Shown one piece after another: positions 6,650 to 15,631 of a stretch of DNA of 64,000 bases. Numbering within the stretch: the first letter of the stretch is position 1; the number at the start of each line of letters is the position of its first letter. The notes beneath the pieces are model-generated. The model was given only the letters and a program-made list of their open reading frames with translations. It had not been told where the DNA came from and did not search any database. Location: contig JAFZZR010000099.1 in NCBI GenBank assembly GCA_017615635.1, positions 1-64,000 on the forward strand. Reading direction: 5' to 3'. This DNA comes from Lentisphaeria bacterium. GTDB taxonomy: Bacteria; Verrucomicrobiota; Lentisphaeria; Victivallales; UBA1829. The position numbers were made by a program, and so were the translations under genes.

Positions 6650-9076
6650 ATGAAGTGCATGTTGTCTTTACTGGCCGCCCTGACGATCCTGTCCGGCTGG
6701 TCTGCGGACTTCACCCTCGTTCGGAACAACCAGCCGAAGGCCTCCATCGTCTGCGGAGAGGACTCTTCCGCCCCGGTGAAAACCGCCGTGGCGAACTTCA
6801 ATGACACGCTCAACACCATCACGGGCACCCGGCTGCCGGTCGTTCCGGACGGGGCGGAGGGAAACCGGATCAAGCTCGTCGTGCGGAAGCCGGAATCCCT
6901 GCACACAGCGGACAACTTCACCATCCGTTTTCCGGATGAACGCACCATGGAGATCGAAGGAACGGAGCATTCGGTGCAGTGGGCATTCAACCACATCATC
7001 CGGGAGTTCGCCAAGGCGGAATGGGTGCTGCCGGAAGAGTGCGGACTCAGCTACACGCCGCTGAAAGACCTGACCGTTCCAACGCAGACGGTTGAAGTTA
7101 AAGATGTCTCCTGGCCCCTCAGCCGGACGCTCAGCGTTCATCATACGTGGTGGATGCAGAATCTGCGGGACGGCACGAAATTCAGTCACGAACTTCTGAC
7201 TTTTGCTTTTCCGCTTTCCAAGTACGGGAAGGATAATTCCTGGCCGGAAGCCATGATGCCAGTGCTGAACGGGAAGAAGATCACCGCCCTGCCGAATCCG
7301 GAACGTCCGCGGCTGTTCTGGCAGCCCTGCTATTCGAATCCGGAGACAGCGAAGATCGCGGTGGAAAACATTCTGGAATATATGAAAAGCCATCCGGATA
7401 CTCTGGCCGTCGGGCTGAGCGTCAACGACAATCAGGGGTACTGCGAATGCGGCGAATGTCTGAAGCTTGACAAGGAGCCCCGGCTCTGCCGTTCGGAATC
7501 CTATTACACGTTTGTCAACCGGGTGGCGGAGGAGCTCTGTAAGACATATCCGAACCTGCCGATCAAGGTGGGCGCGTACGACCGCACCTATCAGCCTCCG
7601 TCGTTCAAGCTGCATCCGAATGTGCTCGTGCGTATGACGATCGACTTCAACTCCTGCGTGAGCCCGAAAATGCTGGACTATCACAAGCGGATCATCGCCG
7701 AGTGGGGAAGCAAGGCCTCCATGCTGGGCGTGTGGGATTATTCGTGGGGCTATCCCTACCCGATGCCGAGGCTGTATGCACCCTATCATCTGGATATGCT
7801 GAAGTACCTGCATGAGCACAACGGCAGAGCCTATGATGCGGAATGCTGGACCAACGATGCCTATGAGGGCCCCAAGCATTATCTGATTTCCAAGTTCCTG
7901 TGGAACAGCGATCAGGATATGAAGAAACTGGAGGAGGAATGGTACGTCCGCTGCGTGGGCAAAAAGGCCGCGCCGTACCTGAAGGCCTACTATAAAATCT
8001 GGAATGACTACTTCACCGGGCCCGCCATGAAGACGCCGTGGGGAAAAAGCGCCACCGGTGTTTATATGGCCTATAACGACGTCTCCTGCGTCTACGCACT
8101 TCAGGAATCCGACATTCAGGCGGCGGACGAAGCTATGAAGCAGGTTGTCGCGCTGTCGGAGACAGCACAGGAACAGGCCCGCGCCGTCATCCTCATGCGT
8201 CTCTGGCGCCACACGTACCTGCGGCTGCGTCTTCTGGGCGCCGGGATCTACGACGACAAAGGGTCCATCCATACGCCGGACGCGGCGCTGAAACTGCTGG
8301 CGATCCTTTCGAAGTCGGCGGAGTACATCCGCGAATACGAGGCCCTCAGCGAAATTCTGATCGGAGATAAGAACCTGAGGCACTACTATCTCAGCAACTA
8401 CTACATACAGGAAGGAGGCACTCCGGTCGGCAGGAAATTCGACCGGAATCTTGACGGGCACATTCTGGCGGCATCAAAATTTGCAGACCAGCCCGAGGTA
8501 AAGGAGCGGATGCAAAAGATTTATGCCGATCAGCGTCTGCCCGGTTCCGTCCGGGCACTCTGCAAGCTGCTGATCAGCCCCGAATCATACCGGAATCATA
8601 TCCCGGAAGGCGATGCGGAATCCGGTGTGACGCCGGCCTTCTCCGCGAGTTCGATCCGGTATTTCGTGAAGGACGACAGTCCGGAGCTGGTGGAGCTCTC
8701 CGCAACGGAGGAATTTGCCGCGTCCGGGAAAAAATCCTTTCAGCTCGAACTGAATTCACACAACACCGTCTTCCGGGTCACCGTCCCCGGACTCAAGCCG
8801 GGGAAAAGATATGTTCTGACCTTCAAAGCGTTCATCGAAAAGCCCAGTGAGGAGGGGTATATTCAGGTATGGTGTCCGGGCCGGGATGCGATCTATCATG
8901 AATCCTCCAGGCTCATTCCCTTCAAGCTTTCCGGCAGCGTATGGCAGAACTGCACGGTTATGTCTTCTGCACTGCCCTCCGATAAATTGTTCATTCGGAT
9001 TTATCTGAGGAATTTTTCCAAAGGGGACAAGGTGTATCTGGACGACCTGAAACTCATGGAGATCGATGATCTGTAA
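6650..9076 (+). CDS. Secreted DUF4838 domain protein (putative glycosidase)
   Basis: 808 residues. ATG 6650 is chosen because AAAAAGGA lies 9 nt upstream; the ATG at 6641 directly abuts that site. Residues 1-22 form a Sec signal (KCMLSLLAALTILSGWSA). The N-terminal domain resembles the alpha/beta domain that precedes GH20 and GH67 barrels. The middle part (SVNDNQGYCECGECLKLDKE, near residue 260) is typical of DUF4838, a family related to alpha-glucuronidase/hexosaminidase barrels. The last ~150 residues look like a carbohydrate-binding beta-sandwich (FRVTVPGLKPGKRYVLTFKA). The substrate is unknown. It follows the pseudopilin gene by 34 bp. Confidence 0.8.
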   Translation: MKCMLSLLAALTILSGWSADFTLVRNNQPKASIVCGEDSSAPVKTAVANFNDTLNTITGTRLPVVPDGAEGNRIKLVVRKPESLHTADNFTIRFPDERTMEIEGTEHSVQWAFNHIIREFAKAEWVLPEECGLSYTPLKDLTVPTQTVEVKDVSWPLSRTLSVHHTWWMQNLRDGTKFSHELLTFAFPLSKYGKDNSWPEAMMPVLNGKKITALPNPERPRLFWQPCYSNPETAKIAVENILEYMKSHPDTLAVGLSVNDNQGYCECGECLKLDKEPRLCRSESYYTFVNRVAEELCKTYPNLPIKVGAYDRTYQPPSFKLHPNVLVRMTIDFNSCVSPKMLDYHKRIIAEWGSKASMLGVWDYSWGYPYPMPRLYAPYHLDMLKYLHEHNGRAYDAECWTNDAYEGPKHYLISKFLWNSDQDMKKLEEEWYVRCVGKKAAPYLKAYYKIWNDYFTGPAMKTPWGKSATGVYMAYNDVSCVYALQESDIQAADEAMKQVVALSETAQEQARAVILMRLWRHTYLRLRLLGAGIYDDKGSIHTPDAALKLLAILSKSAEYIREYEALSEILIGDKNLRHYYLSNYYIQEGGTPVGRKFDRNLDGHILAASKFADQPEVKERMQKIYADQRLPGSVRALCKLLISPESYRNHIPEGDAESGVTPAFSASSIRYFVKDDSPELVELSATEEFAASGKKSFQLELNSHNTVFRVTVPGLKPGKRYVLTFKAFIEKPSEEGYIQVWCPGRDAIYHESSRLIPFKLSGSVWQNCTVMSSALPSDKLFIRIYLRNFSKGDKVYLDDLKLMEIDDL

Positions 9077-9102
9077 CCGGAAGCAGGAAACAAGAAGGTA
9101 TC

Positions 9103-12078
9103 ATGTGGGACTATTACTACGACTTTGAGCGGGAGATCCAGCTTGCAGACTGGAAGATCCGGGAGAAACGTGCGGATGGCTCGATCCAGCTCGTCTGCGA
9201 AGTGACGCTGGAAAAAGAGGCGGAGAAGATCCTGCTGTGGACGAAGAATCCGCCGGGCGCAAATATCCATGCCCGCGTGCTGGAAGTCAACGGACGTCCC
9301 GTCCGGGAGATACCCGGTTTCTATATCGGATGCCACGCGGAACGGCAGGGTATGCGGCTCCGTCTTCCGGCGGGGAAGAACCGGATCGAGGCCAGCGTTC
9401 TGCCGGGGGCCGAAGGGATCGAAAATTTCCGGATGCAGCTGATCGACGTTCTTCCGTTTGTAGAGCCGAAAGAGTATTACCGGGCGTTCTCCGAATCGGA
9501 GAAAGAAGTCTTTCCCGAGGCTCCGGCCATCGGGATCGAGGGTCTGACGCCCGGAGCGGGACATAAGCCGTATCCGGGGCGGTTCGGCTTCGTAAAGGGG
9601 ACGGGTCTGCTGGACTGCTCCATGCACGCCTTCGGAAAGATCAGCAGGATGTATCTATGCGGCGATCCGAAAACAAAGGTCCCGTGGGCGTGGGGATACT
9701 CGCTGATCCAGGAAGAGAATACGGAGACCGAAGAAGCGGCGGGATCCGAAGAATATCAGGTAAGTCCGCTTGCCCTGCGCTGGAAACGGGGCGGGACGGA
9801 GTATCTCTGCTCCACGGCGTATCCCGGGATCGTGACGAAGTGTCCGAGCCAGCCGTATCTGAAGGTATCCGAACTCACCTTTGCGGGAAACTATCAATAT
9901 GTGCTGACCGCGGGCGAAGCCGCCTCCACCGGCCGTTTCAGCGGAAAGCTGACGGAAAACTGGCTGCTGCTCTTCGGCAGCACGGAATATCCGGATCTGC
10001 CCCTGATGCTGATCCCGGACCGTCCGCCGGAGAAGATCGAATTTCTGCGTAACGGCGAAAACCGTCTGACCGAAGTCCGGCTGTACGGATGTTCCCGTCT
10101 GACCACTCTGACGCCGTTCGGCTTCGAGCCGCTGGATCCGCAAAGTCCGGAAGATGAAGCGTTTCTCGCCGAGGCTATACGGAGGTGCCGGTTCTGGGCG
10201 CGGGCGTCGCTCGCCATCCCGACCGCCTGTCGGGAGTATTTCCGGAACGATTACGAGAAACAGGAGGTGCGGATCGTCCAGAAGTTCGAGTACGAGGAGT
10301 TCACGGACGGCTGGGACACGGAAAAACTGCATCTGGCACCGCTGCCGCCCGCGCTGGGACTGGATAAGGAAGGGACCGCCTCGCCGGGAGCGATGGATTT
10401 CCGTTTTCCGACCAAATACGGGCCGCTGACGGGCCGGATCGGACAGGACAGCGAATACACGCTGAAAATGGTATATCCCTACCGGAAATTCCCTCTGAAA
10501 CAGGATGGTTCCAAAGCGGAGAAGCTGATCGCACGGGATCTGGAAAACTTTTTCGAATTCCAGAGCCGGTTCCCGGACGATCTCCGGAGCTTCGCGTATC
10601 CGGGAGCGATCCTGGAAAGCTACGCCTACAGCGGAACCATGTTCAACTTCATGCCGAAGGAAAAACGCGACCTGCTGGCGAAGATCCTGCCGCCCCGCAT
10701 GAAGCTCTCCTGCGATCCGAAAGGCAGATACACGCTGAAGCTGACGGAATGGGCGCATCTTTTCCGGACCAGTCCGAACCGGGACGAGGTGGAACGCTAT
10801 TACAAAAGCGATGCCGTGCGGAGCATGGAGATGCTCAATCTGTATGACCGGACCGAACCGTTCACGGGCGCGTCCTACAAACTCTGCTATCTGAACTGCT
10901 CCATGCTTTTTGCGGGGGAGCTGAAAACGGGTACGCAGGAGGAAGTGGGGAAGTATCCAAAACCCTGCATCGAGATCGACTGGGGAATGGGCGTCTTCTT
11001 CTACATGCTCTATCTTTCGGCTCTGATCAGCGGGGATTTCTCCGCGGTCCGGGAAAACTGGTCCGTGCTGAAAAAGATCTTCGTCTACTTCGAAGTCTAC
11101 CACGACTGGGCGTGCATGGGCGCCGGATATGCGGAAAAAGCCTGTACCTGGGTGGAAGGCGCCGACTTCGGAGCGTTCACCGCCTTCACGCATCTGGCGC
11201 GGATCGTCGGAGATCATGAGGCGGCGGAACAGGCGGTCTATCTGACCGCGAAACTTCTGGTGCTGGACAAGAGCCGGTTCTTCGCGGGGCCGTTTTTCGC
11301 CGGGCTGTATCATGTGGAACCGTGGTACGGGCATCTGTTCTTTCAGGAGGAATACGATCTGCTGCATAATTTCCTGAGCGTTCCGAAAACGACCTCTCTG
11401 AGTCCGGGCGAACGGATCCGGCGAGGAGCGCTCCACGGTCTGATCACGGAAGGATTGTATCCCGAACTGTTCGAGGCATTCCGGAAAACCTCGCCGAAGG
11501 TCCACCGCATGACCATGAGCCGGTACCGCGAAGCCTACGGGAACGGATACGATTCGGAGAATCCGCCGCAGGGACGGCTTCAGTGCGATTTCAATTATCT
11601 GCTGGTCAACGATGCGCTCGATCCGGAAATTCCGCCGGACCGGACTCTTCGGCTGATCGAAAAGGCCAGATCGTACCGGAGGCTGATGGGCCAATGGCAC
11701 GACGTCCACCGATTCGAGAACAACACCCCGGCGGATTATCTGGAAGGTCAGCTCAACGCCTGGCTGGAGATGCGGGATCATCCGCTCTGGCTGGAGCACT
11801 GGGAGGATCTGCGGATCGTTTCGGCTCAGTGGCATCCGGCGGAGGCAGTCGCTGAAATCGAAGTCAGGATCACGGGAGAGAAACCGCTGCTGCGCTGCGG
11901 GATCAGAGTCGTTCCGGAAGGAGCCGTGCTCAACGGCAAAAATCTTCCGCGGGACACCGTGACCGACGGAATCATCGTATTTCATCCGTCCGCATCGGGA
12001 CTGCTTCGGATCAGCTTCCGCGCGGGCGAACAGAGAGTAATAGATAAAAAAGTAATATCCAAGGAGAAGATGGAATGA
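9103..12078 (+). CDS. Large protein of unknown family, possibly an alpha/alpha-toroid glycosidase
   Basis: 991 residues, ATG 9103 after GAAGG. No signal peptide or membrane helix is seen, so it is probably cytoplasmic. The first ~330 residues are beta-rich. The middle and C-terminal region (roughly 480-900) is helical and aromatic-rich (IDWGMGVFFYMLYLSALISG, YHDWACMGAGYAEKACTWVEG), resembling six-hairpin glycosidases. It ends in a small beta domain. I do not recognise a named family. It overlaps the next gene by 4 bp (ATGA), implying translational coupling. Confidence 0.7.
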   Translation: MWDYYYDFEREIQLADWKIREKRADGSIQLVCEVTLEKEAEKILLWTKNPPGANIHARVLEVNGRPVREIPGFYIGCHAERQGMRLRLPAGKNRIEASVLPGAEGIENFRMQLIDVLPFVEPKEYYRAFSESEKEVFPEAPAIGIEGLTPGAGHKPYPGRFGFVKGTGLLDCSMHAFGKISRMYLCGDPKTKVPWAWGYSLIQEENTETEEAAGSEEYQVSPLALRWKRGGTEYLCSTAYPGIVTKCPSQPYLKVSELTFAGNYQYVLTAGEAASTGRFSGKLTENWLLLFGSTEYPDLPLMLIPDRPPEKIEFLRNGENRLTEVRLYGCSRLTTLTPFGFEPLDPQSPEDEAFLAEAIRRCRFWARASLAIPTACREYFRNDYEKQEVRIVQKFEYEEFTDGWDTEKLHLAPLPPALGLDKEGTASPGAMDFRFPTKYGPLTGRIGQDSEYTLKMVYPYRKFPLKQDGSKAEKLIARDLENFFEFQSRFPDDLRSFAYPGAILESYAYSGTMFNFMPKEKRDLLAKILPPRMKLSCDPKGRYTLKLTEWAHLFRTSPNRDEVERYYKSDAVRSMEMLNLYDRTEPFTGASYKLCYLNCSMLFAGELKTGTQEEVGKYPKPCIEIDWGMGVFFYMLYLSALISGDFSAVRENWSVLKKIFVYFEVYHDWACMGAGYAEKACTWVEGADFGAFTAFTHLARIVGDHEAAEQAVYLTAKLLVLDKSRFFAGPFFAGLYHVEPWYGHLFFQEEYDLLHNFLSVPKTTSLSPGERIRRGALHGLITEGLYPELFEAFRKTSPKVHRMTMSRYREAYGNGYDSENPPQGRLQCDFNYLLVNDALDPEIPPDRTLRLIEKARSYRRLMGQWHDVHRFENNTPADYLEGQLNAWLEMRDHPLWLEHWEDLRIVSAQWHPAEAVAEIEVRITGEKPLLRCGIRVVPEGAVLNGKNLPRDTVTDGIIVFHPSASGLLRISFRAGEQRVIDKKVISKEKME

Positions 12079-13280
12079 TCGAAATCACCAGTCATCGTCA
12101 GGGCGCGATCCTGAACCGGCATCACGGAACGGAAAGCGCAAAGAGCTTGAAAATCACGGTACAGGGGATATCCGAATCGGGGCATCCGGTAAAAGTCAAC
12201 GGAGTCCCGGCGCAAATGGACGGCCGGAACTTCTCGGCGGAAGTCGAACTGACGAAGAAGGTGAATCCGGTCACGGCGTCGGTGATGACTCCGTACGGAA
12301 TCTATTCCCAGGAACTCGAACTGGTGTGGGACAAACAGTCGTTCCGTCGGTTCAACTGCTTTATCGACGACCACAGTTTCGTGTTCACGGAACTCACGAG
12401 ACAGCGTCCGAAACACGCCTTCAACCACTTCTATCTGGCGGGTCTGAAGAAGATCCATGAGGAAACCGGATTCAAGCTGACGCTGAACACGTTCTACCGC
12501 AACGACCACGACAAAAACGGCTTTCTGCTGAAGGAAATGCCGGACATCTGGAAATCCGAATTCGAGGAAAACTCCGACTGGCTGAAGATATCCTTCCACT
12601 CCTACAGCGAATTTCCGGACCGGCCGTATCTGGAATCCACCGCGGAAGAGTTCGGACATGATTACGATCTGGTCAAGAACGAGATCATCCGCTTTGCCGG
12701 GGAGAACACTTTCATTCCGCCGATCGTGCTCCACTGGGGCAATATTCACCCCGCGGCCGCCGCCGAACTCATCCGCCGGGGCTCCCGCTGCTACAGCAAG
12801 GGATTCCGTCCCCGGGTGATGGGCGGTCCCAGTCTGGCCGAGCGCCAGAAGGGCGGCGACATGGCGAAGGTGCAGAACCGCTCCCTGTCGGGAGAGGACA
12901 AGCAGGCACCCACGGACGGACTCAAGATGCACTACGGATTCCAGGAAGAAACCGAGTATCAGGAAAAATATCATGCCTTCTATGATCCGTCGCTGGATTT
13001 TCTGTTCTACCGGGGGACGATCTGCTGCAATCTGGTGCCGCTGGCGGAAATTCCGAAACGGTTCGAGGCGATCATGAAAGACGTTGAAGCACGCGGGATC
13101 GATGCGCTCAGCTTTGCCAGTCACGAGCAATACACCTTCCCGAGCTATCCGAACTATCTGCCGGATCATATGGAACGGATCGCGCTCACCGCCCGTCTTT
13201 ACGCGGAAAACGATTTCAAGCCGGTTTTCTTCAACGACGGACTGCTGGGCAATATGTCCTGGGAGAATCAGCCGGAATAA
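12075..13280 (+). CDS. Polysaccharide deacetylase-like / NodB-fold protein
   Basis: 401 residues, coupled by an ATGA overlap to the 991-aa gene. After an N-terminal Ig-like beta domain (~1-85), the sequence CFIDDHSFVF starts a barrel with the Asp-Asp-His signature expected of a NodB-like metal site. KISFHSYSEFPDRPY (~175) and LHWGNIHPAAAAEL (~220) provide further His residues. No signal peptide is seen. It could remove acyl groups from sugars or be a catalytically altered relative. The assignment rests on motif resemblance only. Confidence 0.55.
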   Translation: MIEITSHRQGAILNRHHGTESAKSLKITVQGISESGHPVKVNGVPAQMDGRNFSAEVELTKKVNPVTASVMTPYGIYSQELELVWDKQSFRRFNCFIDDHSFVFTELTRQRPKHAFNHFYLAGLKKIHEETGFKLTLNTFYRNDHDKNGFLLKEMPDIWKSEFEENSDWLKISFHSYSEFPDRPYLESTAEEFGHDYDLVKNEIIRFAGENTFIPPIVLHWGNIHPAAAAELIRRGSRCYSKGFRPRVMGGPSLAERQKGGDMAKVQNRSLSGEDKQAPTDGLKMHYGFQEETEYQEKYHAFYDPSLDFLFYRGTICCNLVPLAEIPKRFEAIMKDVEARGIDALSFASHEQYTFPSYPNYLPDHMERIALTARLYAENDFKPVFFNDGLLGNMSWENQPE

Positions 13281-13358
13281 CCTCGAAATCCACACCTGTC
13301 CCATTCAGCCGGACAGCGTTCGGACAGAAAGTTTTTTTCAAAAAAAACATTTTTCTGT

Positions 13359-13387
13359 TTGACAATGTACGCGAATGGAACTATATT
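13359..13387 (+). promoter_or_regulatory. Sigma-70 promoter of the TRL-like lipoprotein
   Basis: Perfect -35 TTGACA (13359-13364), 17-bp spacer, -10 TATATT (13382-13387). This is the best consensus promoter in the window and implies strong expression. Confidence 0.7.
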
Positions 13388-13473
13388 TACACCAAGAGCA
13401 ACGATCCGGAGGTACGGCGCATTCGGTTTGCGCTCACAACCCGGGTCAAAACGTTAACAGAAAGGTTTTTCGA

Positions 13474-13869
13474 ATGAAAAAGTCCCTTCTCCTCGCCGGC
13501 AGCGCCATGGTTGCTGCCCTCGTCATGACCGGCTGCGCCGCTGTCGCCACCAACAATGGTTCCGTCACCACCGCTTCCGTCGGCCCGAACTTCTACTCTC
13601 AGGTCTCCGCCAACGCCGTCATTCCGCAGTACGCTGCCGCCGGCGCCAAGATCGTGAAGCGCGATGTCACCGCCACCGCCACGCTGAAGAGCTTCTTCAC
13701 CTGCGTGAACCTGGGCGATGCCTCCTACGAGACCCTGAAGGCTGAAGCTCTCAAGCAGGCCGCAGGCGCCACCGATCTGACCAACGTCAAGATCGACTAC
13801 AAGCAGAACACCATCTGCGGCATCACCGAAATCACTGTCAAGCTGACCGCCGACGCTGTCAAGTATTGA
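13474..13869 (+). CDS. Small TRL-like lipoprotein
   Basis: 131 residues from ATG 13474. Residues 1-20 are a lipoprotein signal and the lipobox VMTGC places the lipidated Cys at 21. The mature part (PQYAAAGAKIVKRDVTATATLKS ... LGDASYETLKAEALKQAAG, quoted in pieces) resembles TRL-type or DUF6567-type small lipoproteins with a GDAS motif. It is bounded by a consensus promoter and a strong terminator, so it is a monocistronic and probably abundant envelope lipoprotein. Codon use is biased to C-ending codons relative to its neighbours, consistent with high expression. Confidence 0.8.
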   Translation: MKKSLLLAGSAMVAALVMTGCAAVATNNGSVTTASVGPNFYSQVSANAVIPQYAAAGAKIVKRDVTATATLKSFFTCVNLGDASYETLKAEALKQAAGATDLTNVKIDYKQNTICGITEITVKLTADAVKY

Positions 13870-13925
13870 TTTTGTGACGGGTTTCCGGATCGGCGAAGGC
13901 AACTCCGCCGATCCAGGATGCAAGG

Positions 13926-13958
13926 ACACCCTTCCCTTCCGGAAGGGTGTCTTTTTTT
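13926..13958 (+). terminator. Rho-independent terminator
   Basis: ACACCCTTCC (13926-13935) and GGAAGGGTGT (13941-13950) form a perfect 10-bp stem, followed by CTTTTTTT. It ends the lipoprotein transcript. Confidence 0.92.
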
Positions 13959-14101
13959 ATGCACGTTCGACAAAGACGCGGTGAGGAGGGGATAAGGGGA
14001 GAGAGGAAGGAGAATATCCGTGAAGGAGGGCCTGCTGCCGTGCGGTCATACCGCTGTTTCGGACCATTTATTTGTGAAATAAATATTCGGAAAAGAATGG
14101 A

Positions 14102-15484
14102 TCAGGGCGTCACATCTTCGCTCTGCCGGCGGAGCCGCTCTTCCAGATAGCGTATCTGTTCCGCCACGTTCCGCTGAAGTTCCGGATCGTTCTGAAGATC
14201 GGCAGGGGGACGGTAGTTCTGCCAGATCCGGAGGGCGCCCGCAAAATCCTTTGCCGTTTCCCGTTCACCCGAAAGCCGGAGCAGAACCGTCATTTCCGTT
14301 TTCCGCCGTTCGGCCGGATCGGAATCGGGAGTCGGCTGCCGCCCGGCATCCGGATCCGTCTTCGGTCCGGCGGGGACGGTGTTTTCCACCACATTCCCCT
14401 GCCCGGCGGCGGGAGCGGCCGTGCGGTTTTTCCGGATGAAGAAGATCAGTACCGAAAGAAGCACGGCCAGGATCAGGAGTCCGGTCACGGCGGCGAGGAG
14501 GAACTTTTTGCGGTGCGGAAAGGATTCGGAGGGCTTCGTCCCTTTTTTCACGGAATCTCCGTCCACATCCGCCAGGTCGGCAAGGGATATGGGGACGGTC
14601 TCGAACTGTGCCAGAAGCCTCGTCGTCCGCCGTTCGATCTCTTCCCAGCTGGCCGGCCTTCCCGCGGGATCCTTGGACATCATTTCATGGATCAGCGTGG
14701 ACGTTCCCGGAGTGACGGCGGCCTCCTTCCGGAGAATGGGCACCGGATTTTTGAGGTGCATGGATACAACGGACATGGCGTTCGGCGAGTCATACGGCGG
14801 ATGGCCGGACAGCAGATGATACATGGTGATCCCCAGAGAATAGATGTCCGACCGGAAATCGATCTCCTTGCTTCCCCGGGCCTGCTCGGGACTGATGTAG
14901 ACCGGAGATCCGATCATGACACCCGAAGAAGTGAGTTCCGTATGGCGGCCCGAAGGATTTATGATTTTGGATATGCCCACATCCAGCAGCTTCGTGCCGC
15001 CCGACCGGGTCCGCATGATATTGGCGGGCTTGATGTCCCTATGGACCATATTGAACTTGCTCCAGGCGTAGCCCATGGCCCGCGCCACATCGCGGGCGGC
15101 GGAGAGGACCTCTTTTTCGGTGAGCCGCTCCTGAATGGCCAGCTCCGTCCTCAGATCCCGGCCGTCCACATACTCCATGGCGAAGAAACAGGTCCACTTG
15201 TCCACGCCGGCCTCGATGGCCTGAACGATGTAAGGATTTTCCAGTTTTGCCAAAAGCCGGACTTCCCGGAAGAACCGCTCCGTGTATTCAGGCTGAGCGG
15301 AATAGTCGGCCCGGAGGATCTTGACGGCCACAAGCCGCTGCATGGAGATTTGTTTCGCCAGAAAAACGGAGCCCATACCGCCGGCGCCGATCATCTGTCC
15401 GAGGAGATAATCGCCGACTCTGCGTCCGGTGGCGCCGAACGCAGGGATGTCCGATCCTTTTTCCGGCCCCTTTTCTTCCGCCAC
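14102..15484 (-). CDS. Membrane-anchored eukaryotic-type Ser/Thr protein kinase
   Basis: 460 residues. The kinase domain (~24-300) has the Gly-rich loop GAGGMGSVF (33-41), ATP-binding Lys55 (VAVK), Glu74 in FFREV, catalytic HRDIKPAN with Asp150, and a metal-binding loop DVG (Asp168) in place of the usual DFG. APE is present as SPEQ. A juxtamembrane segment leads to one membrane helix (~336-356, LAAVTGLLILAVLLSVLIFF). A short charged C-terminal domain would be outside the membrane. The substrate is unknown. It is convergent with the lipoprotein terminator; folC lies 147 bp upstream. Confidence 0.93.
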   Translation of the reverse strand: MAEEKGPEKGSDIPAFGATGRRVGDYLLGQMIGAGGMGSVFLAKQISMQRLVAVKILRADYSAQPEYTERFFREVRLLAKLENPYIVQAIEAGVDKWTCFFAMEYVDGRDLRTELAIQERLTEKEVLSAARDVARAMGYAWSKFNMVHRDIKPANIMRTRSGGTKLLDVGISKIINPSGRHTELTSSGVMIGSPVYISPEQARGSKEIDFRSDIYSLGITMYHLLSGHPPYDSPNAMSVVSMHLKNPVPILRKEAAVTPGTSTLIHEMMSKDPAGRPASWEEIERRTTRLLAQFETVPISLADLADVDGDSVKKGTKPSESFPHRKKFLLAAVTGLLILAVLLSVLIFFIRKNRTAAPAAGQGNVVENTVPAGPKTDPDAGRQPTPDSDPAERRKTEMTVLLRLSGERETAKDFAGALRIWQNYRPPADLQNDPELQRNVAEQIRYLEERLRRQSEDVTP

Positions 15485-15631
15485 GATCCGTCTCCCGCCT
15501 CATGCAGAATTACAGAGATAATCCGGCCCGGTTATCCGAATCCGGAGAAAAAAAACAGAAGCAGGGTATCATAAACGCTCCAACACATCTGTTGTACGTT
15601 AAAGCCTGGGCGGCTTTGAAGTATTCATTGT

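Noticed and set aside
9655-11985. Long minus-strand open frame opposite the 991-aa gene
   Set aside because: No motif or ribosome binding site; the plus-strand gene has coupled neighbours and sensible composition.
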